A DNA stretch of 64,000 nt from Moraxella sp035181385 (GTDB lineage: Bacteria; Pseudomonadota; Gammaproteobacteria; Pseudomonadales; Moraxellaceae), in NCBI RefSeq assembly GCF_035181385.1, contig NZ_JAXCJK010000003.1, positions 1-64,000 of the forward strand, given 5' to 3'. Under the pieces are notes generated by a model. It was not told the DNA's origin, did no database searches, and saw nothing but the letters and a program-made list of their open reading frames with translations. Shown here one piece after another: positions 32,686-42,016 of the stretch. The position numbers and the translations under genes are program-made. Position 1 is the first letter of the stretch; each line of letters begins with the position of its first letter.

Positions 32686-35550
32686 ATGGCACACGAATAC
32701 ATCAGCATTAAAGGGGCAAGAACCCACAATCTAAAAGACATCAATGTCGATATTCCTCGTGACAAACTTGTGGTTATCACGGGCTTATCAGGCTCTGGCA
32801 AGTCTTCTCTTGCTTTTGATACGCTCTATGCTGAGGGGCAAAGACGCTATGTAGAGAGCTTGTCGGCTTATGCTCGTCAATTTTTATCGCAGATGGATAA
32901 GCCTGAGGTGGACAGCATTGAGGGTTTGTCGCCTGCCATTGCCATTGAGCAAAAATCTACCAATCACAACCCACGCTCCACTGTTGGTACGATTACCGAA
33001 GTTTATGATTATTTAAGACTTTTGTTTGCTCGTGTCGGTACTCCTTATTGCCCAGAACATGACCTACCCATGGTGGCACAGACAGTCAGTGAAATGGTAG
33101 ATGATATTTTGGCAAAACCAGAGGGTACAAAGCTGATGCTACTGGCTCCTGTGGTGCGTGAACGCAAAGGAGAGCATATCGCCTTACTTGAAAACCTAAA
33201 AGCACAAGGTTTTACTAAGGTGCGTATTGATGGTGCGGTGCATGATATGGACGAGTTGCCTACTTTGGCAAAGACGCATAAACACACCATTGAGGTGGTG
33301 GTTGATAGATTTAAAGTGCGAGATGATTTGGGTAATCGTGTTGCCGAAAGTTTGGAGACTGCCTTGCGATTGGGCGGGGATATCGCCATTTTAAATGACA
33401 TGGAAAATAATAGTGAGACAGTACTGTCTGCCAAGCACTCTTGTCCTGCCTGTGATAGGGCGGTCAGTGAGCTAGAACCACGCCTATTTAGTTTTAATAA
33501 TCCTGCTGGTGCGTGTCCATCTTGTGATGGTCTGGGAAAACGCCAGTATTTTAGTGCCGACCGCATTGTTACCGAGCCTGCCAAATCCATCAATCAAGGG
33601 GCGATACACGGCTGGGATAAAAGGCATGCTTATTATTTTGGGCTTTTGACCACAGTTTGTCAGCATTTTGGCATTGATATGGATAGCCCTTGGCAGGATT
33701 TACCCAAAAAAGCCCAAAACATCATTTTAAACGGTTCTGGCAAAGATAAACTTACCTTTAATTTTACTGATGAGCGAGGGCGTAAGACAACCAAGTCTGT
33801 GCCATTTGAAGGGATTTTGCCTTATCTAGAACGCCGTTATCACAGTACAACCAGTAACATTGTACGAGATGAGCTTGCCCAGTATTTATCTGACACCACT
33901 TGTAATGTGTGTGATGGTGTGCGATTAAATGACATCGCTCGCAATGTTAAGGTAGATGGTCGTGGCGTGGGTGATATCATTCATCTGCCAATTGGGCAGG
34001 CATGGCAATATTACGAAAACTTACACATTGGTGGTCATAAGGGCGAAGTGGCGGATAAGATTTTTAAAGAAATTCGTGAACGCTTGGGGTTTTTGACCAA
34101 AGTTGGTCTAGAATACTTAACTCTTGCTCGTTCTGCTGAGACCTTATCAGGGGGTGAGGCACAGCGTATCAGGCTTGCCAGTCAGATTGGGGCAGGTCTT
34201 ATGGGGGTCATGTATGTGCTAGATGAACCATCTATTGGTCTGCATCAAAGAGATAATGATCGTTTATTATCCACATTGATTCATTTGCGAGATTTGGGCA
34301 ATACTGTGATAGTTGTGGAGCATGATGAAGATGCCATTCGCTCTGCTGATTATATCATTGATATTGGTGTGGGAGCAGGCGTGCATGGTGGTCGAGTAAT
34401 GGCAACAGGCACGGCAGATGAAATTGCTAAAAACGAACAGTCATTAACAGGGCAATATTTATCAGGTAAAAAACGCATTGAAATCCCCAAAGTTCGCCAT
34501 ACTGCCAAGGTGGCTGAGATCAAAAAAGGCAAAAAAGTAGTTGCAGAGCCGTTATTTATCCGTCTAGATGGTGCTAGAGGCAATAATTTAAAAAATGTCA
34601 ATCTTGAAATCCCAATTGGTGTGATGACCTGCATTACAGGCGTTTCAGGCTCTGGTAAAAGCACGCTCATCAATCGCACACTGATGCCATTATCTGCCAC
34701 ACAACTAAACAATGCCACCACACTTGTGCCTGAAGCGTATGACAAAATTACAGGCCTAGAACATCTAGACAAGATGGTAGATATTGACCAAAGTCCTATT
34801 GGGCGTACACCCAGAAGCAATCCTGCCACTTATACAGGCGTGTTTACGCTGATAAGAGACCTATTCACCCAAACGCCAGAGGCAAGAGCAAGAGGCTATA
34901 AAGCAGGGCGATTTTCTTTTAATGTCAAGGGCGGACGCTGTGAGGCGTGCCAAGGCGATGGCATGATTAAGGTGGAAATGCATTTTTTGCCTGATATGTA
35001 TGTTCCGTGCGATGTTTGCCATGGCAAACGCTATAATCGTGAGACTCTAGAAGTCCACTATAAGGGCAAATCCATCAGCGATGTGCTGGACATGACGGTA
35101 GAGGACGCACTTGTTTTTTTTGAGGCAATTCCTGCCATACATCGTAAATTAGAAGCGCTCATGCAAGTGGGGCTGGGGTACATTACGCTGGGTCAGTCTG
35201 CCACAACCTTATCAGGGGGCGAGGCACAGCGGGTCAAACTTGCCAAAGAGCTTGCCAAGCGAGATACAGGACAAACCCTGTATATTCTAGATGAGCCTAC
35301 CACAGGGCTACATTTTGAGGACATTGCCAAACTGCTTGACATTTTGCATGCGTTAAGAGACAAGGGCAATACTGTCATCGTTATTGAGCATAATCTTGAT
35401 GTCATTAAAACTGCTGATCACATTGTGGATTTAGGTTATGAAGGTGGTGATGGCGGTGGGCAGATTGTCGCTGTTGGTACGCCAGAACAAGTAGCACAAG
35501 ATGAAAAATCACACACAGGCAGGTTCTTGCGTCCCATGCTTGCATCATAA
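32686..35550 (+). CDS. uvrA: Excinuclease ABC subunit A (UvrA)
   Basis: DNA-damage-recognition ATPase of nucleotide excision repair. There are two ABC modules: Walker A GLSGSGKSSLAFDT (near residue 33) and GVSGSGKSTLINRT (near 650), with signature LSGGEAQRIRLAS and LSGGEAQRVKLAK. Zinc-finger cysteines are present in CPACDRAVSEL...CPSCDGLG and CEACQGDG...CDVCHGKRYN. The length is 954 (E. coli 940). GGCAACTT precedes the ATG. Downstream is ssb, as in many gammaproteobacteria, where the two are usually divergent; here they run in the same direction. Confidence 0.97.
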   Translation: MAHEYISIKGARTHNLKDINVDIPRDKLVVITGLSGSGKSSLAFDTLYAEGQRRYVESLSAYARQFLSQMDKPEVDSIEGLSPAIAIEQKSTNHNPRSTVGTITEVYDYLRLLFARVGTPYCPEHDLPMVAQTVSEMVDDILAKPEGTKLMLLAPVVRERKGEHIALLENLKAQGFTKVRIDGAVHDMDELPTLAKTHKHTIEVVVDRFKVRDDLGNRVAESLETALRLGGDIAILNDMENNSETVLSAKHSCPACDRAVSELEPRLFSFNNPAGACPSCDGLGKRQYFSADRIVTEPAKSINQGAIHGWDKRHAYYFGLLTTVCQHFGIDMDSPWQDLPKKAQNIILNGSGKDKLTFNFTDERGRKTTKSVPFEGILPYLERRYHSTTSNIVRDELAQYLSDTTCNVCDGVRLNDIARNVKVDGRGVGDIIHLPIGQAWQYYENLHIGGHKGEVADKIFKEIRERLGFLTKVGLEYLTLARSAETLSGGEAQRIRLASQIGAGLMGVMYVLDEPSIGLHQRDNDRLLSTLIHLRDLGNTVIVVEHDEDAIRSADYIIDIGVGAGVHGGRVMATGTADEIAKNEQSLTGQYLSGKKRIEIPKVRHTAKVAEIKKGKKVVAEPLFIRLDGARGNNLKNVNLEIPIGVMTCITGVSGSGKSTLINRTLMPLSATQLNNATTLVPEAYDKITGLEHLDKMVDIDQSPIGRTPRSNPATYTGVFTLIRDLFTQTPEARARGYKAGRFSFNVKGGRCEACQGDGMIKVEMHFLPDMYVPCDVCHGKRYNRETLEVHYKGKSISDVLDMTVEDALVFFEAIPAIHRKLEALMQVGLGYITLGQSATTLSGGEAQRVKLAKELAKRDTGQTLYILDEPTTGLHFEDIAKLLDILHALRDKGNTVIVIEHNLDVIKTADHIVDLGYEGGDGGGQIVAVGTPEQVAQDEKSHTGRFLRPMLAS

Positions 35551-35596
35551 ATCCAAAAGATTATCTGGATAATTGGGCATTATTTTGTACAAATCT

Positions 35597-35629
35597 GATA
35601 AAAAAATACTGGCATTTTTTATCATTTTT
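35597..35629 (+). terminator. AT-rich terminator after uvrA
   Basis: GATAAAAAA (35597-35605) pairs with TTTTTTATC (35615-35623), followed by ATTTTTC. The stem has few GC pairs, so efficiency is uncertain. Confidence 0.5.
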
Positions 35630-35713
35630 CGTTAAAGTAGGCGTGCAGACTTAGTTGAATAACAAGAGCGGTCTGTATTTTGTTTAAAAATTAATTAAAG
35701 TGTTGAGAATTTT

Positions 35714-36424
35714 ATGAGTAGTGTTAATAAAGTAATTATTGTTGGTCGTTTGGGCAATGATCCAGAGGTGCGTTCTTTTCAAAATGGTGGCGGAGTAACA
35801 AATATTTCTGTGGCCACAAGCGAACGATGGACAGATAAAAATACAGGCGAGCGTCGTGAGCAAACAGAATGGCATCGCATCAGCCTATTTAACCGATTGG
35901 GTGAGATTGCTGCCCAGTACCTACGCAAGGGTAGCATGGTCTATGTTGAAGGCAGTTTGCAAACTCGCAAGTACACCGACCAGCAAGGGATAGAACGCTA
36001 CTCAACCGAGATTCGTGCGTCAGAAATGCGTATGCTTAGCTCTAATAGTGAAAATAACAATGGTGGCTTTGGTGGTAATGGCGGCTATCAAAATCAAAAT
36101 AACCAACAATGGGGTAATAACCAAAACCGTAATTTTAACAATAATTATGGCAATGACTACAACCAAGGTGGTTTTGGTAATCAAGGCGGATTTAATAGCA
36201 ATCAAGGCTATGGCAATCAAAGCAATCCGAATGCACAGTTCCAAAATGGGTTTGTTAATCAGCAGAATCAAAATTCTATGTCGTCTGCCACGCAAGATAC
36301 TCAAAGCAATGTGCAGAACAATGCCTTTGGTATGCCACCAGCCACGACACAAAAATCAGACACGCCACCATCTGTCAAATCGCCAGCACCATCTGTGGTC
36401 GCCGATGACGATATTCCTTTTTAA
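35714..36424 (+). CDS. ssb: Single-stranded DNA-binding protein
   Basis: Tetrameric ssDNA-binding protein of replication and repair. The N-terminal OB fold (MSSVNKVIIVGRLGNDPEVR... to about residue 112) is typical. The C-terminus ends in the protein-interaction tip DDDIPF. Between them lies an unusually long Asn/Gln/Gly-rich linker (~115-205) with repeats such as GGFGNQGGFNSNQGYGNQ. The length is 236 against 178 in E. coli; the difference is all linker. The low-complexity linker also explains long open frames on other strands here. Confidence 0.96.
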   Translation: MSSVNKVIIVGRLGNDPEVRSFQNGGGVTNISVATSERWTDKNTGERREQTEWHRISLFNRLGEIAAQYLRKGSMVYVEGSLQTRKYTDQQGIERYSTEIRASEMRMLSSNSENNNGGFGGNGGYQNQNNQQWGNNQNRNFNNNYGNDYNQGGFGNQGGFNSNQGYGNQSNPNAQFQNGFVNQQNQNSMSSATQDTQSNVQNNAFGMPPATTQKSDTPPSVKSPAPSVVADDDIPF

Positions 36425-36448
36425 TGGCAGGTCTGACCTGACTTTAAG

Positions 36449-36473
36449 CAGTCCAATCTTGGGCTGTTTTTAT
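36449..36473 (+). terminator. Terminator of ssb
   Basis: CAGTCCA (36449-36455) pairs with TGGGCTG (36460-36466) with one G-T wobble, followed by TTTTTATTTT. Confidence 0.75.
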
Positions 36474-36557
36474 TTTATAAAACCAATGAATATCTAAACA
36501 TGTTTGATGTATTTGGCTTTGGCAATCATGTTAGAACGATGATGGGTTGCAATCTGA

Positions 36558-37709
36558 TTAGTGAAAAATGTGTGGCACAAACACACTGTCATCATCTGTG
36601 ATGGCGGTACGACTTTCACGAATGCCAATACCTGCCGCACCATGTCCGATGATCCAACTGCCGATGATGGTATGGACGATTTGTGCATTTTGCTTGGTAA
36701 AGGTGGGTGGTTGCTTAGCTTGTTGATATACAAAACCTTTTGTATTATGGGGATTTTCCGCCTGTGTCAAATCACATTCTGTGTGCAAGGTGATATTGGC
36801 TCCTTGCCGAGAGAAAAAAGGTTTTTGGATAAAATCGCCCTTTAGCTTGTTTGGTTCAAGATGGGCAGGTAAAAGGTTGGGGTGGTTGGGAAAAAGTTCC
36901 CAAAGTATGGCGAGTAGGGCTTTGTTTTCATAAAGCAATTTATAAGCAGGCTCAATAAAAACTGTATTGGCATTAGAAATGTATTGACCAAATTCTTCTT
37001 GTAATAGCCATTCCCAAGGATACAATTTAAACAGCGTGCGAATGGTCGTGTTGTACAGATCAACAAAATTGCCAGATGTTTGGTCATGGCCAATATCGCC
37101 AACATCAATAAAGCAGGTGTTGAGCCCTGCTTGTCTGGCGGTATCCTGCAAGTAGCGTGTGGCGATAAAATCTTCGGTCTCATCAGCCATTGCAGCAAAA
37201 TACATTGGACTGTTGGTTTTTAGGGCTTTGAATTCTACCAGCAAGCACTCGTGAATGCGATTAAATTGCTTGGCATGATTTAGACTGCTTTGTGAATTAA
37301 GCCAATGCCATTGAGCCAAACCGCTTTCTAGAATTAGTGTAGGCGTATCGGCATTGTATTCGTAGAGTTTGGGCGGACTGATGCCATCATAGCATAAATC
37401 AAAGCGACCGTAGAGTGTGGGCGTGTCAGGGTGAAAACTCTGCTCAATCAGATCGGCTGCCACATTGTCAATACCAAGGCGTGTGTAATCACCCGTCTTA
37501 ATGACATGACATGCAGCAGTAAAATACATTTGATGTAGCTCTTCGGTTGTGCGTTTTAGCTCATCAATCTGAGACTCATCAAAGACATAGCAAACACCAT
37601 CTTGCCAGTTTTTGTGCCAATAAGATGGGTCGATGGCTTGATAGTCAAAGCCTGTGCGTGCTAAGCTGTTTTGCCAGTTTTGGTGTGATGAAACAGCAAT
37701 GCGTTTCAT
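36558..37709 (-). CDS. ATP-grasp protein of the glutathionylspermidine synthase family (YgiC/YjfC-like)
   Basis: 383 residues with the GSP-synthase-type ATP-grasp layout: ARTGFDYQAIDPSYWHKNWQ at the N-terminus, RFDLCYDGISPPKLYEYNADTPT (ligand-binding region), and IQKPFFSRQGANI late. It lacks the amidase domain of bifunctional E. coli Gsp. The family includes YgiC and YjfC, which did not behave as glutathionylspermidine synthases in published tests as I recall, so the substrate is unknown. The start overlaps the stop of the upstream lipoprotein gene by 4 bases (ATGA), indicating translational coupling. Confidence 0.85.
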   Translation of the reverse strand: MKRIAVSSHQNWQNSLARTGFDYQAIDPSYWHKNWQDGVCYVFDESQIDELKRTTEELHQMYFTAACHVIKTGDYTRLGIDNVAADLIEQSFHPDTPTLYGRFDLCYDGISPPKLYEYNADTPTLILESGLAQWHWLNSQSSLNHAKQFNRIHECLLVEFKALKTNSPMYFAAMADETEDFIATRYLQDTARQAGLNTCFIDVGDIGHDQTSGNFVDLYNTTIRTLFKLYPWEWLLQEEFGQYISNANTVFIEPAYKLLYENKALLAILWELFPNHPNLLPAHLEPNKLKGDFIQKPFFSRQGANITLHTECDLTQAENPHNTKGFVYQQAKQPPTFTKQNAQIVHTIIGSWIIGHGAAGIGIRESRTAITDDDSVFVPHIFH

Positions 37710-38317
37710 GAACGACCACCACCTGAGCGTTTGCCTATGCCACCAAACCCTTTGCGTTTTGTGCTTTTTTGAGTATTTTGAGTTTGATTGCTTTGATAAT
37801 TTTTTGTGCTTTGAGCGGCACTTTGGCGTTGTCCTGCCGCTTGCCCACTTTGTACGGCTTGGGCGGAATTATGATTGGTGGTCGGCTGTTGTGTGGTGGT
37901 TGGTGTTTGAGCGGTTTTAGATGCGTCTGCCACTCGACCATTACTGGCTTTATTGGCAAGATAACCTGCCGCTGCACCAGCTGCTGCCCCAGCCAGCAGT
38001 GTGCCAGCCACACCCATACCATCACTGGCTTGGTCGGCATCACTTGTTACTTGCTCATTTGGTTGTTCGCCATCATTTGTCTGTGCTTCTAATTGTGCGG
38101 CTGCTTCATTGGTGGCGTCAGCCTGAGCCTTGGCTTGGGCGGCAGCAAGGCGTGCCTGTGCTTCGGCAAGTTGACGCTCGGCATCTGCTAAGGCTTGTTC
38201 ACTGTTGGTCTGAGTTTGTGGAGCAGGTGAACAAGCAGTCAGACCAAGTATGCCCATGCCAAGCAGTGCTAACGAAACGGTTTTTGGTGATTTGCGAGTT
38301 TTTTGAAAGATTGACAT
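37706..38317 (-). CDS. Lipoprotein paired with the ATP-grasp gene (YgiB/DUF1190-like)
   Basis: A lipoprotein signal peptide (LALLGMGILGLTAC, Cys ~29) precedes an Ala/Gln/Glu-rich helical stretch (~38-80), a Gly/Ala membrane-like segment (GVAGTLLAGAAAGAAAGYLA) and a Gln/Thr/Asn-rich low-complexity tail ending KRKGFGGIGKRSGGGRS. The tail resembles that of E. coli YgiB, which is also encoded next to the GSP-like ygiC. Sequence identity with YgiB cannot be judged by eye. Its 4-base overlap with the ATP-grasp gene supports a shared function. Confidence 0.7.
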   Translation of the reverse strand: MSIFQKTRKSPKTVSLALLGMGILGLTACSPAPQTQTNSEQALADAERQLAEAQARLAAAQAKAQADATNEAAAQLEAQTNDGEQPNEQVTSDADQASDGMGVAGTLLAGAAAGAAAGYLANKASNGRVADASKTAQTPTTTQQPTTNHNSAQAVQSGQAAGQRQSAAQSTKNYQSNQTQNTQKSTKRKGFGGIGKRSGGGRS

Positions 38318-38464
38318 GACTTTCCTTATTTGAAAAAATGAAATAAAAGAATTAATAAAGATTATTATGTGGTTAGATGAGTGATTTTACAAGATTTTTT
38401 GCACCAAAATTTGTACCAAAAACTGGATTGTTTTTTGGTGTATATTCCCCAAATGATGAAGTCG

Positions 38465-38473
38465 TGCTATAAT
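38465..38473 (+). promoter_or_regulatory. Extended -10 promoter of ccmCDE
   Basis: TGCTATAAT, a consensus extended -10, 56 bases before the ccmC ATG. Just upstream, ACCAAAAAC (38415-38423) and GTTTTTTGGT (38430-38439) form an inverted repeat without a T-tract on either strand. Confidence 0.6.
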
Positions 38474-38529
38474 TTATCGTAACAGCTTTATGATAATCAA
38501 CTTTTTTCATCCGTAATGCGGTAATTACC

Positions 38530-39312
38530 ATGCCTGATAAAATCCCCAACTCAACTAAGCAAGCAGGTTTTTTTAACCGTCTTTGGCAAGTTTTTTTGAC
38601 GACAGTTGGCACGGAGCGATTTTTTCACATCTTTTCACCGTGGGTAAGGTGGCTTGCGACCATCGCAACAATTCTACTGACAATTGGTACGGTTTGGGGC
38701 TTGGGTTTTGCACCACCTGACTATTTGCAAGGCAACAGCTATCGCATTATTTTCATTCATGTGCCAGCGGCAAGTCTTGCAATGAGTGTTTACCTTGCGT
38801 TGGCTGTGCTGGGTGTGATTTTTTTGGTATGGAAGATTAAAACCGCCAATATTGTCGCCCAAGCGATTGCACCAATCGGCTTTATTTTTTGTGTACTTAG
38901 TCTTTTGACAGGCTCAATCTGGGCCAAGCCAACTTGGGGGACTTATTGGGTTTGGGACGCACGCCTAACAAGTATGCTGATTTTGGCGTTTTTGTATGTG
39001 GGCGTAATGGCATTATTTTCTGCCTTTGAGCATAGCCAAAACCGTGGTAAGGCTGCAGCGATTTTATCCATTGTAGGTGCGGTCAATTTGCCCATCATCA
39101 AATATTCGGTAGAATGGTGGAATACGCTGCATCAGGGGGCGACTTTCACCGTAACTAACGCCCCAAAAATGTCTGCAAGTATGTGGGTGCCTTTGCTCAT
39201 CATGCTTTTAGGAATGTATTTCTTGGTGGCAGCAATTGCTATTTATCGTACCAATTCTTTAATTTTAGCTCGTGATCACAACAAACTGTGGGTACAAAAG
39301 TTACTTGATTAG
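38530..39312 (+). CDS. ccmC: Cytochrome c maturation protein CcmC (heme exporter)
   Basis: Inner-membrane heme-handling protein that transfers heme to CcmE. Six membrane segments are visible. The tryptophan-rich WWD motif is WAKPTWGTYWVWDARLTSML (residues 131-150). The flanking heme-ligand histidines are H77 (IFIHVPAA) and H201 (WWNTLHQGATF). The length is 260 against 245 in E. coli, with a longer N-terminus. First gene of ccmCDE. Confidence 0.96.
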   Translation: MPDKIPNSTKQAGFFNRLWQVFLTTVGTERFFHIFSPWVRWLATIATILLTIGTVWGLGFAPPDYLQGNSYRIIFIHVPAASLAMSVYLALAVLGVIFLVWKIKTANIVAQAIAPIGFIFCVLSLLTGSIWAKPTWGTYWVWDARLTSMLILAFLYVGVMALFSAFEHSQNRGKAAAILSIVGAVNLPIIKYSVEWWNTLHQGATFTVTNAPKMSASMWVPLLIMLLGMYFLVAAIAIYRTNSLILARDHNKLWVQKLLD

Positions 39313-39345
39313 CCAGCGAACCATCAACAAAAAAGGTAGCAAGCG

Positions 39346-39567
39346 ATGACTCCGTATTTTCCGACTTTTGGTGAATTTATTGACATGCAAGGGCACGGTG
39401 TGTTTGTGTGGGTGTGTTATGCCATTACTTTTGTTGCACTGTTTGCGCTTATTATGTATGCTGCGAGCGAACGCAAATCAACAATTGCTAGGTTGCAACA
39501 TCAAAAAAGTAATAAGCAAAAATCTGACCGCCTAACCAATAAACAGCGTAAAGAGCTGGCCAAATAG
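39346..39567 (+). CDS. ccmD: Cytochrome c maturation protein CcmD
   Basis: Small single-pass membrane protein (73 residues) that releases holo-CcmE from CcmABC. One hydrophobic segment (FVWVCYAITFVALFALIMYA) is followed by a basic cytoplasmic tail, the normal CcmD plan. Position between ccmC and ccmE supports the call more than the poorly conserved sequence. AAGGTAGCAAGCG precedes the ATG. Confidence 0.9.
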   Translation: MTPYFPTFGEFIDMQGHGVFVWVCYAITFVALFALIMYAASERKSTIARLQHQKSNKQKSDRLTNKQRKELAK

Positions 39568-39609
39568 GTGTATCACGCCAATTGAAATGAAAAATCACTG
39601 AGTGCTAAT

Positions 39610-40101
39610 ATGAATAACGCCAGACAAAAAAAACTGATGTGGGTCATTGCCATGCTTATTGGGGCTGTGATTGCTGTGGGTTTGATTTTATACGCCATTC
39701 GTCAGCAGACTGACTATTATTTTGACCCTACGGCCATCACGCAGGGCAAGGCCCCAGAAGCAAAGCGTATCCGTGCAGGTGGCATGGTGGTGGCAGGTTC
39801 GGTCAAGCGTGACCCTGATGATCAATTGAAGGTGCAGTTTCAAATCACTGATTACAAAGAGGTTGTACCTGTCAGCTATCGAGGCGTACTGCCCGACTTG
39901 TTTGCTGAGAACTCTGGTGTGGTGGCGACTGGCGAATTAAAAGATGGCGTATTTGTGGCGTCTGAGGTCCTTGCCAAGCATGATGAAAACTATATGCCAC
40001 CAGAGGTTGCTAAGTCATTAAAGCAAGATCATGCTCAGCGTGGTACAGATGTGAGTGGTGAACAATTCACGCCTGCTGTGCCAATTTCTAATCAAAATTG
40101 A
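39610..40101 (+). CDS. ccmE: Cytochrome c maturation heme chaperone CcmE
   Basis: Membrane-anchored periplasmic heme chaperone. An N-terminal membrane anchor (residues ~9-29) precedes the OB-fold domain. The covalent heme-binding His is H124 in KHDENYMPPE, with the conserved Tyr at 128. The length is 163. It is the last gene of the cluster: the partners ccmA, ccmB, ccmF, ccmG and ccmH are not in this window. Confidence 0.96.
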   Translation: MNNARQKKLMWVIAMLIGAVIAVGLILYAIRQQTDYYFDPTAITQGKAPEAKRIRAGGMVVAGSVKRDPDDQLKVQFQITDYKEVVPVSYRGVLPDLFAENSGVVATGELKDGVFVASEVLAKHDENYMPPEVAKSLKQDHAQRGTDVSGEQFTPAVPISNQN

Positions 40102-40120
40102 TATGGTTAAAAAAATAAAA

Positions 40121-40152
40121 AAATGAGCAACCAAAGTGTTGTTGCTCATTTT
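40121..40152 (+). terminator. Terminator of ccmCDE
   Basis: AATGAGCAAC (40122-40131) pairs with GTTGCTCATT (40141-40150), flanked by A and T runs. Confidence 0.85.
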
Positions 40153-40262
40153 AAAAATATGTGACCAGTTGACCAGTAAGGTCATTTGGTCTAGATAGCC
40201 AACCTAAAAAAGCAATCTCAGCACACTTATTTGGGTGTGATTGTGCATTCTTTAAATATCAT

Positions 40263-41978
40263 TTACCCAAGCATACTCTCATCAAAAGCAAGCACAGGCG
40301 TACCACGCACGACATTGGGGTCGGCTTTATAATATGGCACATCAGACTTTGGCAGTTTTTTGCCACGAATGCTATCAGCGATTTTTTCGCCAATCATAAT
40401 CGTGGTGGCATTAAGATTGCCTGTAATAATGAGTGGCATAATAGACGCATCAACCACTCGCAAGCCTTCTACACCGTGTACACGCCCTTGGCTGTCCACC
40501 ACCGCCATATCGTCTTCGCCCATTTTACAGCTACACGACGGGTGATAAGCGGTTTCGGCGTGATTACGCACAAATTCATCAAGCTCGGCATCGGTTTTGG
40601 CACTGGCACTTGGGCTAATCTCTCGCCCACGATAAGGATTAAGTGCTGGCTGGTGCATAATTTCTCGTGTGATACGAATACCGTCTCTAAACTCTTGCCA
40701 GTCTTGCTCGTGCGACATATAGTTGAACAAAATGCTTGGGTGGTCGTGCGGATTTAAAGATTTGATACGAATGCGTCCACGAGACGGCGACCGCATAGAA
40801 CCCACGTGTGCCTGAAAGCCGTGTTCTTCTACGGCATTAGAGCCATTGTAGTTAATCGCCACAGGCAAAAAGTGGTATTGAATGTTAGGCCATTCAAATT
40901 CAGGACGGCTTCTAATAAACCCACCTGCTTCAAATTGATTGCTTGCGCCAATGCCTGTCCCCATAAATAGCCACTCGGCGCCAATCATCGGCTGATTGTA
41001 CCATTTTAGAGCAGGATACAGCGACACAGGTTTTTTGCATTCGTATTGTAAATACATCTCCAAATGGTCTTGTAAGTTTTCGCCCACGCCTGCCAAATCG
41101 CACACCACAGGGATATTAAATTCATCAAGTAATGACTTAGCACCCACCCCAGAACGCTGTAAAATCTGTGGCGACGCAATCGCCCCTGCCGAGACGATGA
41201 CTTCACGGTTGGCGTGAACCACAATCGGATTTTTGTCATTGCCTTGCAAATATTGCACGCCAATGGCTTTTTTGCCAGAAAATAAAACTTTATCGGTAAC
41301 GGCGTGGGTTTTGATGGTCAAATTGGGGCGGTGTTTTGCCATATCCAAGTAGCCCCTTGCGGTGGACGAACGCCTACCATTTGGGGTAACAGTTCTATCC
41401 ATAGGTCCAAAGCCTTCTTGCTGATAGCCATTTAAATCATCGGTGCGTGGATAGCCAGCCTGCACGCCAGCTTCCACCATAGGATTAAACAGCTCGTTGT
41501 TGCCGATTTTTTGTCCACGCTGTGAAGTGGTTACGCTCACAGGCCCAGAACCGCCGTGATAGTCGTTTTCGCCCACATCACGGGTCTCAGACTTTTTGTA
41601 ATAAGGCAAACAATCAGCATAGCTCCAATCAGTCAAGCCACCTAATGTTGCCCAATTATCCAAATCCATTGCATTGCCACGAACGTAGCACATACCGTTA
41701 ATCAAGGACGAACCGCCCAAACCCTTGCCACGACCGCACTCCATACGCCGATTGTTCATATAAGGCTCAGGGTCGGTCAGATACGCCCAATTGTAACGTT
41801 TGCCTTGTAACGGATAGGCAAGTGCAGCAGGCATTTGCGTACGAAAATCCAAGCGGTAATCAGGGCCACCAGCTTCTAATAACAGCACGCTGACATCAGC
41901 GTCTTCGGTCAAACGAGTTGCCAACACATTGCCTGCCGAACCTGCACCGATGATGATATAGTCATAAGTTTGGGTCAT
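40263..41978 (-). CDS. betA: Choline dehydrogenase (BetA)
   Basis: Membrane-associated FAD-dependent GMC oxidoreductase that oxidises choline to betaine aldehyde. The FAD motif IIIGAGSAGNVLATRL is near the N-terminus. GRGKGLGGSSLINGMCYVRG is a GMC signature, and HPSCSCKMGEDDMAVVD lies near the active-site histidine. The length of 571 is normal (E. coli 556). It follows betB by 38 bases on the same strand, forming a betBA operon for the osmoprotectant glycine betaine. Confidence 0.95.
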   Translation of the reverse strand: MTQTYDYIIIGAGSAGNVLATRLTEDADVSVLLLEAGGPDYRLDFRTQMPAALAYPLQGKRYNWAYLTDPEPYMNNRRMECGRGKGLGGSSLINGMCYVRGNAMDLDNWATLGGLTDWSYADCLPYYKKSETRDVGENDYHGGSGPVSVTTSQRGQKIGNNELFNPMVEAGVQAGYPRTDDLNGYQQEGFGPMDRTVTPNGRRSSTARGYLDMAKHRPNLTIKTHAVTDKVLFSGKKAIGVQYLQGNDKNPIVVHANREVIVSAGAIASPQILQRSGVGAKSLLDEFNIPVVCDLAGVGENLQDHLEMYLQYECKKPVSLYPALKWYNQPMIGAEWLFMGTGIGASNQFEAGGFIRSRPEFEWPNIQYHFLPVAINYNGSNAVEEHGFQAHVGSMRSPSRGRIRIKSLNPHDHPSILFNYMSHEQDWQEFRDGIRITREIMHQPALNPYRGREISPSASAKTDAELDEFVRNHAETAYHPSCSCKMGEDDMAVVDSQGRVHGVEGLRVVDASIMPLIITGNLNATTIMIGEKIADSIRGKKLPKSDVPYYKADPNVVRGTPVLAFDESMLG

Positions 41979-42016
41979 AGTTTATCCTTTTAAAATGTAT
42001 AAAAATTATCGGTTTT

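Noticed and set aside
36015..36497. 160-codon plus-strand and 110-codon minus-strand frames over ssb
   Set aside because: Generated by the Asn/Gln/Gly repeat codons of the SSB linker.
38373..38612. 79-codon minus-strand frame overlapping the ccmC start
   Set aside because: Overlaps the well-supported ccmC N-terminus and its promoter.
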